DNA of 64,000 nt from Candidatus Enterococcus huntleyi (GCF_009933175.1 NZ_MAEJ01000030.1:62001-126000), one strand, 5' to 3'. Shown: positions 8,783 through 18,533, counted from the stretch's first letter. Translations and numbers: made by a program. The notes: a model not told the origin generated them from the letters alone.

Positions 8783-9079
8783 ATGGGCAAAGGTCCCTTA
8801 ATTACTCGTTCTGAGTTACGTAAGATGCGTGAGGAAGAAGATGCTTTGCTGGAAAAACAGCACAAGAGCCAGATCAAGCAAGCTAAAAAAGAGTACACAA
8901 AACAAGAGAAAGAAATCTCTAGTTTTTATCGAAAAGAACAAAAGAAGGCAAAAGAAATCACCAAGACTCGTTCAGGTGAGCAGACAAAGATGCGTGAACG
9001 GAACAAATTTTTAAATAAATCATTAGTAATCGTGGGTGTGCTATTAATTATCGTCATATTAATGGTGATCTACTTATAA
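8783..9079 (+). CDS. Small tail-anchored membrane protein, unknown function
   Basis: 98 residues. The first 75 are strongly charged (Lys, Glu, Gln, Arg) and look like a helical coil; the last 20 (SLVIVGVLLIIVILMVIYL) form a single C-terminal membrane anchor ending almost at the stop, so the bulk should face the cytoplasm. SD AGGGAG lies upstream of ATG 8783, and the gene is embedded between nudF and mtnN with short gaps, so it is expressed with them. I do not recognise a named family. Confidence 0.65.
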   Translation: MGKGPLITRSELRKMREEEDALLEKQHKSQIKQAKKEYTKQEKEISSFYRKEQKKAKEITKTRSGEQTKMRERNKFLNKSLVIVGVLLIIVILMVIYL

Positions 9080-9094
9080 GAAAGAGGTCAAGTA

Positions 9095-9787
9095 ATGAAG
9101 ATTGGGATTATTGGAGCAATGGAACAAGAAGTGAAAATTTTAAGAGAAACGATGGAAGCACCAGTTTCTTGGGAACGAGCAGGGGCCTTGTTTATTTCTG
9201 GCACGCTAGGTAAACACGAAGTCATCGTGGTTCGTTCAGGAATCGGCAAAGTGTTGTCATCTATTACGACGAGCTTACTGATTCAACAATATGGCGTGAA
9301 TATGGTCATTAACACCGGCTCAGCTGGTGGGATTGGCGAAGGCTTGCGCGTGGGTGATTTAGTTATTTCTGAAAAACTCGCGTATTTCGACGTAGATGTC
9401 ACAGGCTTTGGTTATGAGCCTGGTCAGCTTCCAGGGATGCCTTTATATTATGAAGCTAGCAGTTATATAAAAGCTGCCATGAAAAAGGCGGCTCAAGCGA
9501 CGAGTCATACCGTTCATGAAGGATTAATTGTGACGGGCGATAGCTTCATTAATTCACCGGATAAAATGAATCAGATTCTTGCACAATTTCCTGATGCGTT
9601 GGCTTGTGAGATGGAAGGAGCCTCAATCGCTCAAACAGCGGTCCAATTTAACATTCCATTCTTAGTCGTTCGAGCGATTAGTGATACAGCTGATGAAGCG
9701 GCGACGCAAAGCTTTGATGCCTTTATCGAAGAAGCGGGCAAGCGTTCTGCTGAAATGGTGATTGAATTTGCTAAACATTTAGTTTAG
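9095..9787 (+). CDS. mtnN: 5'-methylthioadenosine/S-adenosylhomocysteine nucleosidase
   Basis: Splits adenine from MTA and SAH, recycling methylation and polyamine by-products and feeding the LuxS route. 230 residues, the standard length. Family marks are the N-terminus MKIGIIGAMEQEVKIL with the catalytic region Glu, NTGSAGGIG, VTGDSFINSP, and CEMEGASIAQTA, followed by RAISDTADEAA containing the catalytic Asp. SD AGAGGTCA-type sequence lies just before ATG 9095, 15 nt after the preceding gene. Operon partner of nudF and pncA. Confidence 0.94.
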   Translation: MKIGIIGAMEQEVKILRETMEAPVSWERAGALFISGTLGKHEVIVVRSGIGKVLSSITTSLLIQQYGVNMVINTGSAGGIGEGLRVGDLVISEKLAYFDVDVTGFGYEPGQLPGMPLYYEASSYIKAAMKKAAQATSHTVHEGLIVTGDSFINSPDKMNQILAQFPDALACEMEGASIAQTAVQFNIPFLVVRAISDTADEAATQSFDAFIEEAGKRSAEMVIEFAKHLV

Positions 9788-9799
9788 GAGGAAACGAAG

Positions 9800-10345
9800 A
9801 TGAGAGCTTTACTATCGATTGATTATACGTATGATTTTGTGGCAACAGATGGCAAATTAACCACTGGCGCGCCGGGTCAAGCCATCGAAGAAACTTTAGT
9901 AGCTGTGACGCAATCATTTATCGAAGCTGGAGATTACGTAGTTTTCGCGATTGATGCCCACGAGGCTAGTGATCAATACCATCCAGAAAACAAATTATTT
10001 CCACCTCACAATTTAGTTGGTACGGAGGGGCGCGCTTTATATGGTGGATTAGCAGATGTTTACCAGGCTAATCAAGACAATCCTCTGGTTTACTGGATTG
10101 ATAAACGTCATTATTCTGCTTTCAGTGGCACAGATTTAGATATCCGTCTGCGCGAAAGAGGAATTACCGAGCTCCATTTGACTGGTGTTTGTACGGATAT
10201 CTGCGTGTTGCATACCGCGATTGATGCTTATAATTTAGGCTACAAATTAGTTATTCACGAACATGCGGTCGCTAGTTTTAATCAAGTCGGCCATGAGTGG
10301 GCCTTAGCACATTTCAAAGGAACCTTAGGGGCAGAGATTGTCTAA
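9800..10345 (+). CDS. pncA: Nicotinamidase / isochorismatase-family hydrolase
   Basis: Cysteine hydrolase of 181 residues that most likely deamidates nicotinamide to nicotinate for NAD salvage. The catalytic triad is visible: Asp8 in LLSIDYTYDF, Lys in DKRHYSAF, and the nucleophile in GVCTDICVLHTA (about residue 131-135) preceded by the cis-peptide turn TGVCTD. The metal-binding DAH (AIDAHEASDQYHPEN) also fits nicotinamidase better than isochorismatase. SD AGGAGG lies before ATG 9800, 12 nt after mtnN. Last gene of the operon; a terminator follows. Confidence 0.85.
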   Translation: MRALLSIDYTYDFVATDGKLTTGAPGQAIEETLVAVTQSFIEAGDYVVFAIDAHEASDQYHPENKLFPPHNLVGTEGRALYGGLADVYQANQDNPLVYWIDKRHYSAFSGTDLDIRLRERGITELHLTGVCTDICVLHTAIDAYNLGYKLVIHEHAVASFNQVGHEWALAHFKGTLGAEIV

Positions 10346-10428
10346 AGAATTAATTGCTTGATCAATGAAAAATTGAAATAAATGAGTTCAAATGAATAAG
10401 TTCAAATAATTGAGTATAAATAAATGCC

Positions 10429-10472
10429 AACGACTTAGTGAGTCAGAATATCTGATAGCTAAGTCGTTTTTT
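10429..10472 (+). terminator. Intrinsic terminator after pncA
   Basis: Stem CGACTTAG / CTAAGTCG (10431-10438, 10459-10466) with a six-T tract. The remaining sequence up to 10710 holds no gene; only the SD of the next one is clear. Confidence 0.75.
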
Positions 10473-10709
10473 GATGGTTGGATAAGGTTAAGCGGATGGA
10501 ACAGTAATTGGAAACTTGAAGTAGTAGTTGAGTGAGAGGAAGGTTTTCATTAAGCGAAGGAATTCTTTTGCTTGCTAAATATAAATAGCATATTTTGAGG
10601 GAAATCTGGGGTGCTATGGTACGATAGAAGTAGAGAAAAGAACTGCTGTGATGATTGGTGAATGAGTGCCTATTTAGAGGAGTAGTTCATTTGATTGGAG
10701 ACGAAATAC

Positions 10710-11666
10710 ATGAAGAAACTAATGGTCTTATACAATGATACTTCAGGGAATAATCAAGGGGAAGAAACAGCCAATAAATTTAAAGCATATGCTGAAGAGC
10801 AAAACTTAAATGTCGTATTGCAGCCGTCTAATCCTGACATTGATCCAGAGGAGATTCGTAAAAATGCTACGGATAATCAGGTGGATAGCTTGATTATAAT
10901 TGGCGGCGATGGGACAATTCACCATGTAATTCAGAATTTTAAAGACACGATTGGTGATTATACAATTGGGATTATTCCTAGCGGGACAATCAATAATTTT
11001 GCCAAAGTCTTAAACATCCCGGTACAAGAGCAGAAGGCGTTTGAAACGATTGTTGAAAATCATGTAACGCCGGTTGATTACGGTACAGTCAATGAGGATG
11101 TGATTATTTCAACGTTAACGGTTGGTTTATTGGCAGATACGGCGGCGAACATTTCGCAGCAAGAAAAGCAGAAATATGGACCCTTGGCTTTTATGAAGCA
11201 ATTCTTCCGTTTATTAGCTAAAAAGAAAAAGTATCATCTAACGATTAAAGGGCCAAATCAGAGTTGGCAAGGCAAGGCACAACTACTCTCGATGGTAATG
11301 ACCAATTCGGCAGGAGGATTTACACATTTTGATGCCAATGCAACACCAAATGATGGCAAAGCACACATCATTCTTTTGCCAAAACTTGTCTTCTATAAAT
11401 TTATCTATTATTTGCCAAAAATTATTCGTGGGCAATTAAATAAAATTCCTGGCGTAGTTTACTTGTCTGATGAAGCCTTCAAAATCAGCGCGAAAGAAAA
11501 AGGCGTTCAAACAAGAACTGATGGAGATCCAACTGATGACTTACCTGTTTCAGTGAAGGTTGTGAAGAGTGGACTATCCGTCTGCGTGCCTGAGAATCCA
11601 GTGGGGATTGAAAAAATTCGAGGCGCTTTTGCCAGTAAAAAAGAAGATAAACAAGAGACAAAATAA
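10710..11666 (+). CDS. Diacylglycerol kinase-family lipid kinase
   Basis: Soluble or membrane-associated kinase of 318 residues of the DagK/YegS family, which phosphorylates diacylglycerol or another lipid. The catalytic domain shows LIIIGGDGTIHHVI (nucleotide-binding GGDGT) and GIIPSGTINNFAK, the counterpart of the PxGTxNxFA signature; the C-terminal half (VDYGTVNEDVIISTLTVG, then TDGDPTDDLP) follows the usual two-domain fold. ATG 10710 is chosen because GGAG sits 9 nt upstream, in preference to TTG 10695 whose SD is 14 nt away. Stands alone between terminators. True lipid substrate unknown. Confidence 0.85.
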   Translation: MKKLMVLYNDTSGNNQGEETANKFKAYAEEQNLNVVLQPSNPDIDPEEIRKNATDNQVDSLIIIGGDGTIHHVIQNFKDTIGDYTIGIIPSGTINNFAKVLNIPVQEQKAFETIVENHVTPVDYGTVNEDVIISTLTVGLLADTAANISQQEKQKYGPLAFMKQFFRLLAKKKKYHLTIKGPNQSWQGKAQLLSMVMTNSAGGFTHFDANATPNDGKAHIILLPKLVFYKFIYYLPKIIRGQLNKIPGVVYLSDEAFKISAKEKGVQTRTDGDPTDDLPVSVKVVKSGLSVCVPENPVGIEKIRGAFASKKEDKQETK

Positions 11667-11742
11667 ATAACAAAAGATAAATCAGGTAGGGACTGAAATA
11701 TAAAGTACCTAAATTTTTTGGAAAAAAAAGAATCGTATCGCG

Positions 11743-11781
11743 AAAAGGTGAGCACAGTCATTGACTAGGCTCATCTTTTTT
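11743..11781 (+). terminator. Intrinsic terminator downstream of the lipid kinase
   Basis: Stem AAAGGTGAGC / GCTCATCTTT (one G-T pair) followed by TTTTT. The rest of the gap to 11989 holds no gene I can support. Confidence 0.7.
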
Positions 11782-11988
11782 GTTGATTAAAGAAAGTATT
11801 ACTATTGTGAGGGCCACGAAGCTTTCCATGATAGCTTTTTCCGATTTTTGGATACTTCTAGAATGATAAAAATAAAGTGAAGCACTTACTAGGCACTCAT
11901 TTTACCTCGACTACATCTCTTCTTCATCTGGGCTTTACATTGAAGAGCTATCCTTAATTCAGATAGAGAAGAGAGGAAGCGAAACGCA

Positions 11989-13428
11989 ATGAGAAGTTTA
12001 AAGAGAGCCTGTTTGAGTGTAATCAAACAAAAAAAGAGATCAGGATTATTATTACTCTTGTTTAGTGTCATTATTTCATTATTACTTGTAGGATTTGGGA
12101 TTCAGAAAGCAGTGGAGGGAGCGAATACCCATGCGAAGCAACAGATGAAGGCGGAGGTGACGATTCAGCCAAATTACCAAAAAGCGTTCCAGGATGGCAA
12201 GCAGCAGCTACCTGAATTGGATACGGCGATGATTGATAAAATCAAAAAAATACCGCATGTGAAGGAAACGATTGTTGAATCGAAAATGTATGTCAATAAT
12301 GAGTATGATTTGTATATGACGGAACAACAAAAAGAGATGTTCGGTAGTGTTGAGATGGGAACGATGGGCTTAGAAAATGATCAGAAAGAGCCAAAGCAAT
12401 ATATCTATGGGATTTCAGATAAAGAGCAAGTTGATGTTTTTAAGAAAGGGTTGGCATTTTTAGCAGAGGGAGAGTTTCCTTATGAATCAAAGGCAAAGAA
12501 TCCTGTCTTGCTATCTAAAAAGTTTGCTGACGTCAATAAACTGAAGGTTGGCAGTACCTATAAAGCCAATGGCGGACAGAAATCGAATAAGCCGATGGAA
12601 TACACGGTTTGTGGAATTTATGAATACCAGAATCCCTCAGCGGATACAGCTGGCGAAGTAAATATGATGAATATGCAGCATCCGATGGAAGAGCAGGAAA
12701 ATAAGGTTTATTCGACGGTTGAGGTAACGGATAAAACCATGTTGTTGGATAATCCGTCAGGGAATGTGCGTTATGATTTTGCCAAATTAGTGATTGATGA
12801 TGTCGAAGAGATTGAAGGCGTTCAGAATTACATAAAAGAGAATCTTGAGGGCGACTGGGAATACATGGATTTCGTTTCTGAGATGGATCAATACGAGAAA
12901 ATGACCGCAGCGATTAATCAAGTAGCGAATATTGCGAAAATGATTTTAGTAATTGGCGGAATTGCTGGGATAGTTATTTTGACACTATTGATGCTGTTAT
13001 CCTTTAAGGATCGCGTATTTGAATTTGGAATTTTACTTTCCTTAGGCGAGTCGCGAATAAATATTAGTTGTCAGGCAATTTTGGAAGGGCTGATTGTCTT
13101 AGTGTGTGGCTTTTTCCTAGCAATGGCGATTAGCCAACCGATTGCAACGGCCGCGAGTGATGCTTTGTTGAGTAATCAGGTCCAGAAAGCGGATGAACAG
13201 GAGAATGAAGTGGATTCTAATGCGAATCAGACGATTGTTATGGGACCAAATTCGGCGGAAGAGCAAGAAGTGGAACAGATCGATGAGATTAGTGTGAAGA
13301 CCAATGCACCTGAAACATTAGGCATGACACTGGCAATCAGTGTGGGCATTCTACTTGTAGCAACCTGTATTCCACTCGTTTTACTGTTTAGAAAAGATCC
13401 GAAGGTCATTTTATTAGCAAAAGATTAG
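11989..13428 (+). CDS. ABC transporter permease, FtsX/MacB type
   Basis: Permease of 479 residues: one N-terminal helix (about 18-38), a large extracytoplasmic domain (about 40-310), then three C-terminal helices, with an unusual acidic, asparagine-rich external loop (about 390-435) between the last two. The SFKDRVFEFGILLSLGESRINI motif after the second helix is the hallmark coupling region of FtsX-fold permeases. Such proteins are mechanotransmission pumps or lipoprotein/antibiotic exporters. It is followed by an ATPase, a response regulator and a histidine kinase, forming a resistance/sensing-type module. SD GAGAGGAAG lies upstream of ATG 11989. Substrate unknown. Confidence 0.82.
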   Translation: MRSLKRACLSVIKQKKRSGLLLLLFSVIISLLLVGFGIQKAVEGANTHAKQQMKAEVTIQPNYQKAFQDGKQQLPELDTAMIDKIKKIPHVKETIVESKMYVNNEYDLYMTEQQKEMFGSVEMGTMGLENDQKEPKQYIYGISDKEQVDVFKKGLAFLAEGEFPYESKAKNPVLLSKKFADVNKLKVGSTYKANGGQKSNKPMEYTVCGIYEYQNPSADTAGEVNMMNMQHPMEEQENKVYSTVEVTDKTMLLDNPSGNVRYDFAKLVIDDVEEIEGVQNYIKENLEGDWEYMDFVSEMDQYEKMTAAINQVANIAKMILVIGGIAGIVILTLLMLLSFKDRVFEFGILLSLGESRINISCQAILEGLIVLVCGFFLAMAISQPIATAASDALLSNQVQKADEQENEVDSNANQTIVMGPNSAEEQEVEQIDEISVKTNAPETLGMTLAISVGILLVATCIPLVLLFRKDPKVILLAKD

Positions 13429-13481
13429 TCAGACGAGATTGTGACAGAAGCTATTTTTGGAAGATCGTTTACTCGGAAAAT

Positions 13482-13520
13482 GGGGACTGACAAGAAGATT
13501 TTGTCAGATCCCTGGTTTTA
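13482..13520 (+). terminator. Stem-loop between permease and ATPase genes
   Basis: Arms GGGACTGACAA-like (13483-13493) and TTGTCAGATCCC (13501-13512), then a short T-rich stretch. It may lower expression of the downstream genes or be a weak terminator. Confidence 0.4.
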
Positions 13521-13584
13521 GAAAAATATAATTAGTTGAAATTTGAAAAAAAATTAGTTTACCAATATGTCAGGAGTGAATCGC

Positions 13585-14226
13585 ATGTTAACAGCCACAA
13601 ATTTATCTTATCGTTATCAATATAGCGAAGTATTACAGCAAATTAATCTATCTTTTGAGAGCGGTAAAATGTACGCCATCGTCGGGAAATCAGGGAGTGG
13701 AAAAACGACTCTATTATCCTTATTATCTGGAATTAGTACGCTGCAAGAGGGAGATATCCAGTTTCAAGGGGCGTCTCTCACCAAAGGCAGTTTAGATGCT
13801 TATCGTAAAAAAATCAGCATTGTCTTTCAATCGTATAATCTGATCAATTATCTATCGCCGTTACAAAATGTTATTTTAGCGTTGGATATTAATCGCAAAA
13901 AGGGCAATAAAAAACAACTGGCTACGACTTATTTGAATAAAGTCGGCTTGGCAGGTGATCAATTAACAAGACCATGTAAAGAATTATCAGGAGGACAGCA
14001 GCAATGAGTGGCGATTGCTCGAGCGATTGCCTGCGATTCTGAAATTATTTTTGCAGACGAGCCTACGGGAAACTTGGATGTGACCACTGGGAATGAAGTG
14101 ATTCAACTCTTAAAAAATATTGCCGAAACCGAAAATAAATGTGTGATTTGTGTGACCCATGATTTACAATTAGAGGAGTATGCAGATACGATCTTTCGTA
14201 TCTCGGATGGCAAAATTATCGCGTAA
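13585..14226 (+). pseudogene. ABC transporter ATP-binding protein interrupted by a stop inside the signature motif
   Basis: LolD/MacB-type nucleotide-binding subunit for the FtsX-like permease, 213 codons. Walker A (GKSGSGKTT), Q loop (VFQSYN), Walker B ([12 protein letters not shown]) and H loop (CVTHD) are all intact, but the signature reads LSGGQQQ-stop-VAIARA: codon TGA at 14005-14007 replaces the expected Arg of LSGGQQQRVAIARA. A single C-to-T change from CGA would do this. The gene starts at ATG 13585 with AGGAG 8 nt upstream. A GTG follows the stop immediately, and the AGGAGG in the signature codons could allow reinitiation, yet two half-domains are unlikely to give a working ATPase. 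A sequencing error is possible. Confidence 0.8.
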
Positions 14227-14239
14227 TAGGAGGAATTAA

Positions 14240-14899
14240 GTGAAGGCTCGGTTATTGTTGGTAGAAGATGATATGGCGATTCAGAAGGTGATGTTGACGT
14301 TTCTAGAAAAAGAAGGCTATCAAGTGACGGCGGTGGCTGATGGGCAGTCGGCGATTGATTTATTTCATCAAGATAGCTTTGAATTAATTATTTTGGACAT
14401 GATGCTTCCTAAGAAGAGTGGGGAAGAGGTGCTGAGTGAAATTCGCCAATCCTCCCAACAGCCGATCATGATTATCAGTGCGCTGAATGATGAGATGACT
14501 CAGATTGGTGCGTATACGAATCAGATTGAAGACTATGTGGTGAAGCCTTTTTCGATGAACATTTTGTTATTTAAAATTTCTGCAATCTTAAAGCGAATCC
14601 ACGGGGATACAGATAAGCAAATCCAACTGGGCGAAATCACGATATTTGTCGATCAGTATGAGGTGAAGAAGGCGGATGAACTGGTCCTATTGACGACCAA
14701 GGAATTTGAAATTTTATTGGCGATGGCTCAAAACAAGGGGAAAGTTTACTCGAGAGAAGAATTGTTAACCCTAGTCTGGGGCTATGATTTCTTAGGGGAT
14801 AGTCGGACGATTGATGTTCATGTCAAAAATATTCGACAAAAATTAGGGAGCGAGCTGATTAAGACCATCAAAGGTGTCGGCTACAAGGTGGAAAAATGA
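14240..14899 (+). CDS. OmpR-family response regulator
   Basis: Response regulator of 219 residues. Receiver domain 1-115 with acidic pair E9/D10-D11, phospho-acceptor D53 in IILDMMLP, and VVKPFS; winged-helix domain 128-219 with the typical LTLVWGYDFLGDSRTIDVHVKNIRQKLG. Start is GTG 14240 with an excellent SD (AGGAGG) 7 nt upstream. It overlaps the kinase gene by 4 nt (ATGA), indicating translational coupling. It probably controls the upstream ABC transporter operon of which it is a part, but no operator was identified. Confidence 0.9.
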   Translation: MKARLLLVEDDMAIQKVMLTFLEKEGYQVTAVADGQSAIDLFHQDSFELIILDMMLPKKSGEEVLSEIRQSSQQPIMIISALNDEMTQIGAYTNQIEDYVVKPFSMNILLFKISAILKRIHGDTDKQIQLGEITIFVDQYEVKKADELVLLTTKEFEILLAMAQNKGKVYSREELLTLVWGYDFLGDSRTIDVHVKNIRQKLGSELIKTIKGVGYKVEK

Positions 14900-16269
14900 A
14901 GAAAATGAGCTTTTATATGCGCACCTGGTTTGTCAGTGTGAGTATTCTCGTTTTAACGCTGGTGATTGGTTTTAGTATTTTTATCGGCTTTACGGGTTTC
15001 TTTTTGAAGCAACACCAACAACGACAATTTGCGGATGTGAAAGGGCAAATTCAGCAAAAAATCTCACAGGATGATATTGATCAGAAATATTTTGAAGAGT
15101 TACTCCTAAGAGGCTACTTCATAACAATTTCGCTTGATGGCAAGGTGGTTTATCCGACAAATCAGCCGGTGATTATCAGCAGTAACGGGCAAGTTCCTGA
15201 GAACTTTGATGGCGAGACGGTCATCCAAACTTTTGAAGTGATGCGTGATCCGGATTATTTGTCAGAGGATTTTACCGCCGAATATCAAGAGACCGATTAT
15301 ACTGTCAATTTAATCAGAAATGTGTCGATATCTAGCGAGGATTATCAGAGTGTTGTCAGTACCACGGTGCCGATTTTTCTGATTATTGGCTTAATCGTTT
15401 CTGGGGCGGTTTCGATTCTATATGCGCAATACTTTACTCGGAAAATTCAACATGTGAATCAGACGATTGATCAGATGAGTCAGGTTGATTATCAACCAAC
15501 CATCGTTGAATCGAAGGATGAGATGCAGATTCTTGAAAATAATGTCAGTCGCTTGTACCTTGAATTGAAGAAAAACTTGGAGCAATTGCAAAAGGACTAT
15601 CTGTATATCGAATCTCTAGAAAAAGAACGAAACCTGTTCATGAAAGGAGCCACTCATGAACTAAAAACGCCAATTATGGCGATGCAGACAGTGATTGAGG
15701 GCTATTTTGCCGAATTACCAGACAGCGAGTATAGTAATCCGGAGAATGTCTTGCGGAAATGCCAGGGGCAGCTGCGAAGTATGACCAAACTGGTGAATGA
15801 ATTGTTGGCACTGGCCAATGTTGAGCTGAGTCAGGAAACAACGACGGTTGATGTTAGAGAAACACTGGAAACGGTCATTCAATGGTCGCAGATTCTACTA
15901 GATGAGAAGCAACAGGAAGTTCGAATAGATTTACCAAAAATTAGTATGACAATCTCTCAAAAAATGTTATTGAAGGTCTTCTCTAATATTATTAGTAACG
16001 CGATTCATCATGGGAAAAGTAAGAGCACAATCGAGATTGAATTGAGTGAAGATGGACAGGAATTAATCATTCGAAACCAGACGAATCAAGCGATAGAAGA
16101 TAGCGAGAAGCTTTTCCAGCCATTTTATACGACGCAAGAAGAAGAGTATGAAGGCCATGGCTTGGGCTTATACTTGGTCAAGAATAGTCTGAGTAATTAT
16201 GGCTATGAAACCTTGATTCGCTTACCAGATGAAGAGATCTTTGAGCTGGTGATTCTTTTGAAGAAGTAG
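14896..16269 (+). CDS. Sensor histidine kinase
   Basis: 457 residues. Membrane helices at about 12-35 and 157-178 enclose an external sensor domain of about 120 residues; a HAMP-like linker follows, then the H box with phospho-acceptor H254 (GATHELKTPIMAM), N box (ISNAIHHG) and a GHGLGLYLVKN G2 box. The G1 box is poorly conserved (no DxGxG visible), so the ATP lid may be divergent. It pairs with the response regulator whose stop it overlaps, and terminates the four-gene permease-ATPase-regulator-kinase operon. Signal unknown. Confidence 0.87.
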   Translation: MKKMSFYMRTWFVSVSILVLTLVIGFSIFIGFTGFFLKQHQQRQFADVKGQIQQKISQDDIDQKYFEELLLRGYFITISLDGKVVYPTNQPVIISSNGQVPENFDGETVIQTFEVMRDPDYLSEDFTAEYQETDYTVNLIRNVSISSEDYQSVVSTTVPIFLIIGLIVSGAVSILYAQYFTRKIQHVNQTIDQMSQVDYQPTIVESKDEMQILENNVSRLYLELKKNLEQLQKDYLYIESLEKERNLFMKGATHELKTPIMAMQTVIEGYFAELPDSEYSNPENVLRKCQGQLRSMTKLVNELLALANVELSQETTTVDVRETLETVIQWSQILLDEKQQEVRIDLPKISMTISQKMLLKVFSNIISNAIHHGKSKSTIEIELSEDGQELIIRNQTNQAIEDSEKLFQPFYTTQEEEYEGHGLGLYLVKNSLSNYGYETLIRLPDEEIFELVILLKK

Positions 16270-16297
16270 TAGTGAGGCGTATAAAAAATAAAATTGA

Positions 16298-16345
16298 AGA
16301 CAGCCTACGAAGTTTTAATAAATTTCGTAGGCTGTCTCTGTATTT
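16298..16345. terminator. Bidirectional terminator between the kinase and pepO
   Basis: Stem GACAGCCTACGAA / TTCGTAGGCTGTC with A-rich and T-rich flanks, serving both convergent genes. Confidence 0.8.
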
Positions 16346-16350
16346 TTATA

Positions 16351-18279
16351 TTACCAAATCGTGATGCGTTTTTCTGGTGCTAGGTACATATCATCTTCTG
16401 GTTGGATGTCAAATGTAGAATAGAAATCAGCTAAGTTTTGCGGTTGGACATTTGCCCGTAATTTGGCTGGTCCATGGACATCAACTGATAATAAAAGTTG
16501 TTGGTATTCGGTTTTTGCATTGGTGCGCCAAATCGTTGCCCAGTTCATGAAGAAGGCTGGTAAATCTGCGTCTTCCTCTTGTTTGGTTGCTTCTAAGGCG
16601 CAGCTTAATCCGCCAGCATCGGCGATATTTTCAGAAACAGTCAGCTTTCCATTAACCGTCAATCCAGCAAATGGAATCCCATCAAATTGTTCAATTACTT
16701 GTTGGGCAAGTGCTTGGAAATGAGCTAAATCTTCTTCCGTCCACCAGTTATTTAGATTCCCAAATTCATCGAATAGTGCGCCATTATTGTCAAAGGCATG
16801 AGAAATTTCATGAGCGATCACCGCCCCAATCCCACCATAATTGGCACTACTAGACTGATCCAAACTGTAAAATGGTGCTTGTAAGATTGCAGCAGGGAAG
16901 ACAATTACATTCCTGAATGGATGGTAATAAGCGTTCACCGTATCGGCGCTCAACTCCCACTCATTTCGACGGACTGGCTTGTTCCACTGACTATAGTGAT
17001 CGCGGCTAGTGATTTCTCTGAAACGTAAAGTATTGTTAAATAGAGTGCCGCCATCTTCAGCAGAAACTGTTTTAAATTGTTGATAGATTGCAGGGATTTC
17101 GTCAGGATAACCGACTTGAATACCTAACGCGTCTAATTTAACAATCGCTTTTTTACGAGTGGCTTCACTGAGCCAGGTATTCGTTTGTAGACGAGATTTG
17201 TAAACCGCGATCATATTTTCAACCATCTGATGGACATCATTTTTGGCTTTTTCACCGAAATATTTTTTACCGTAGTAGAGGCCAACAACTTGACTGAAAC
17301 GTCCTTTCGCCAAATAATAGGCTGCTTTTTCTTGTGGCATTTCTTCTGCTACTCCTGAAAGCGTCCGGCCATAGAGTCCACCTGTTTGACGGAACTCTTC
17401 AGTCAGATAACTGTCGTAAGTTAGCACAGTTATTACAGACAGCCAACTTTTCATTAATGCGAAATGATCTTGCGTCAGTAGTTGATTTAATTGTTCAAAA
17501 TAAGTCGGATCAGTGACAATAACTTGATCAGGTTTGGCACCAACCAAGCCTTGAATCAGGTTTCCTAAATCCAGTTCGGTGCTATGCGCGACGAATTCTT
17601 CAAAGGTTTGAGGATTATACATCTTGCTGTAGTCCGCTGATTCTTCCGCACTTTTGACATGGGGAGCGATTAGTTTATCAAAAGCGATGGCTTGTTCGGC
17701 AATCGATTCCGCTTCTTTGTCATTTTTACCGAGCATTTTAAATAATTTCACCATCATTTCAAAGAAAACGTTCATTAGTTGAGCCCCGTTCTCGTGGCCT
17801 GCTTCATAATATGTTTTATCCGGTAAGAATAGGCTAGGCGGCGAAGCAATTAGTGCATTGGTCGTCGCATTTTTCATATCCGCATCGACTTCCAAATAGA
17901 CAGGCAGGGCCATGCCGGTAAAAGTCCATTCAGGAAATTGGGCATTTAAATCAGCGAATGATTGCAATGAATCAATCTTGTTTAGCAGTGGTAAAAGTGG
18001 GGCAGTCCCAGTAGCTTCCCGAGCATCAAAATCAGTTGCCAATTGATAATACTTCAGAAATTCCTTCATCAGTTCGGAAGGTGCCGACGCAATATCCTGC
18101 GCCATATCTTTGACTTCTTTCATTAACAAATTTTCGATACCAACTGATAGTTCATTGAAGCTACCTGTCGCTGGCTTATCTGCAGGAATCTCTGCTGTTT
18201 TTAACCAATCGTAGTTTACGTATTCATAAAAATCCTTTTTAAGTAAATCCTGTGGTGCGGTGTTTGTCTTACCTGTCAT
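16351..18279 (-). CDS. pepO: M13 family zinc endopeptidase PepO
   Basis: Neprilysin-like oligopeptidase of 642 residues that cleaves short peptides. The zinc site AHEISHAFDNNG (HExxH, about residues 486-490) and the downstream ENIADAGG (third ligand Glu with ExxxD) are intact, as is the substrate-binding segment NAYYHPFRN (NAYY plays the role of NAFY). No signal peptide is present, as in lactic acid bacterial PepO which is cytoplasmic, though homologues may also act outside. SD GGAGGA lies just upstream of ATG 18279. Monocistronic, convergent with the kinase gene. Confidence 0.93.
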   Translation of the reverse strand: MTGKTNTAPQDLLKKDFYEYVNYDWLKTAEIPADKPATGSFNELSVGIENLLMKEVKDMAQDIASAPSELMKEFLKYYQLATDFDAREATGTAPLLPLLNKIDSLQSFADLNAQFPEWTFTGMALPVYLEVDADMKNATTNALIASPPSLFLPDKTYYEAGHENGAQLMNVFFEMMVKLFKMLGKNDKEAESIAEQAIAFDKLIAPHVKSAEESADYSKMYNPQTFEEFVAHSTELDLGNLIQGLVGAKPDQVIVTDPTYFEQLNQLLTQDHFALMKSWLSVITVLTYDSYLTEEFRQTGGLYGRTLSGVAEEMPQEKAAYYLAKGRFSQVVGLYYGKKYFGEKAKNDVHQMVENMIAVYKSRLQTNTWLSEATRKKAIVKLDALGIQVGYPDEIPAIYQQFKTVSAEDGGTLFNNTLRFREITSRDHYSQWNKPVRRNEWELSADTVNAYYHPFRNVIVFPAAILQAPFYSLDQSSSANYGGIGAVIAHEISHAFDNNGALFDEFGNLNNWWTEEDLAHFQALAQQVIEQFDGIPFAGLTVNGKLTVSENIADAGGLSCALEATKQEEDADLPAFFMNWATIWRTNAKTEYQQLLLSVDVHGPAKLRANVQPQNLADFYSTFDIQPEDDMYLAPEKRITIW

Positions 18280-18533
18280 CCAAAGTTCCTCCTTTTTTAG
18301 TACCCGTCGAATCCTTTACGTGGGAAAATGAGTTCAGCAAGTTGCAATGACAAATAGAAACGTTCTCACTAGACTGCATCTTCATATGGCACGAAAGATT
18401 CTTATCTATCTACAATAGAACAAAAGCGCTCTTTAGACAAATAAAAAATAGAATTTTCAGAGAATTTGAAGAATAATTTTACCCGATATTTCGAAAAATG
18501 AGGTATGCTAGAAGAAATGAGAGGAGCGATTGG

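Noticed and set aside
14004-14042. ATG overlapping the TGA in the broken ATPase as a restart codon
   Set aside because: It is out of frame with the downstream half and ends after about a dozen codons; the in-frame GTG 14008 is the only sensible restart.
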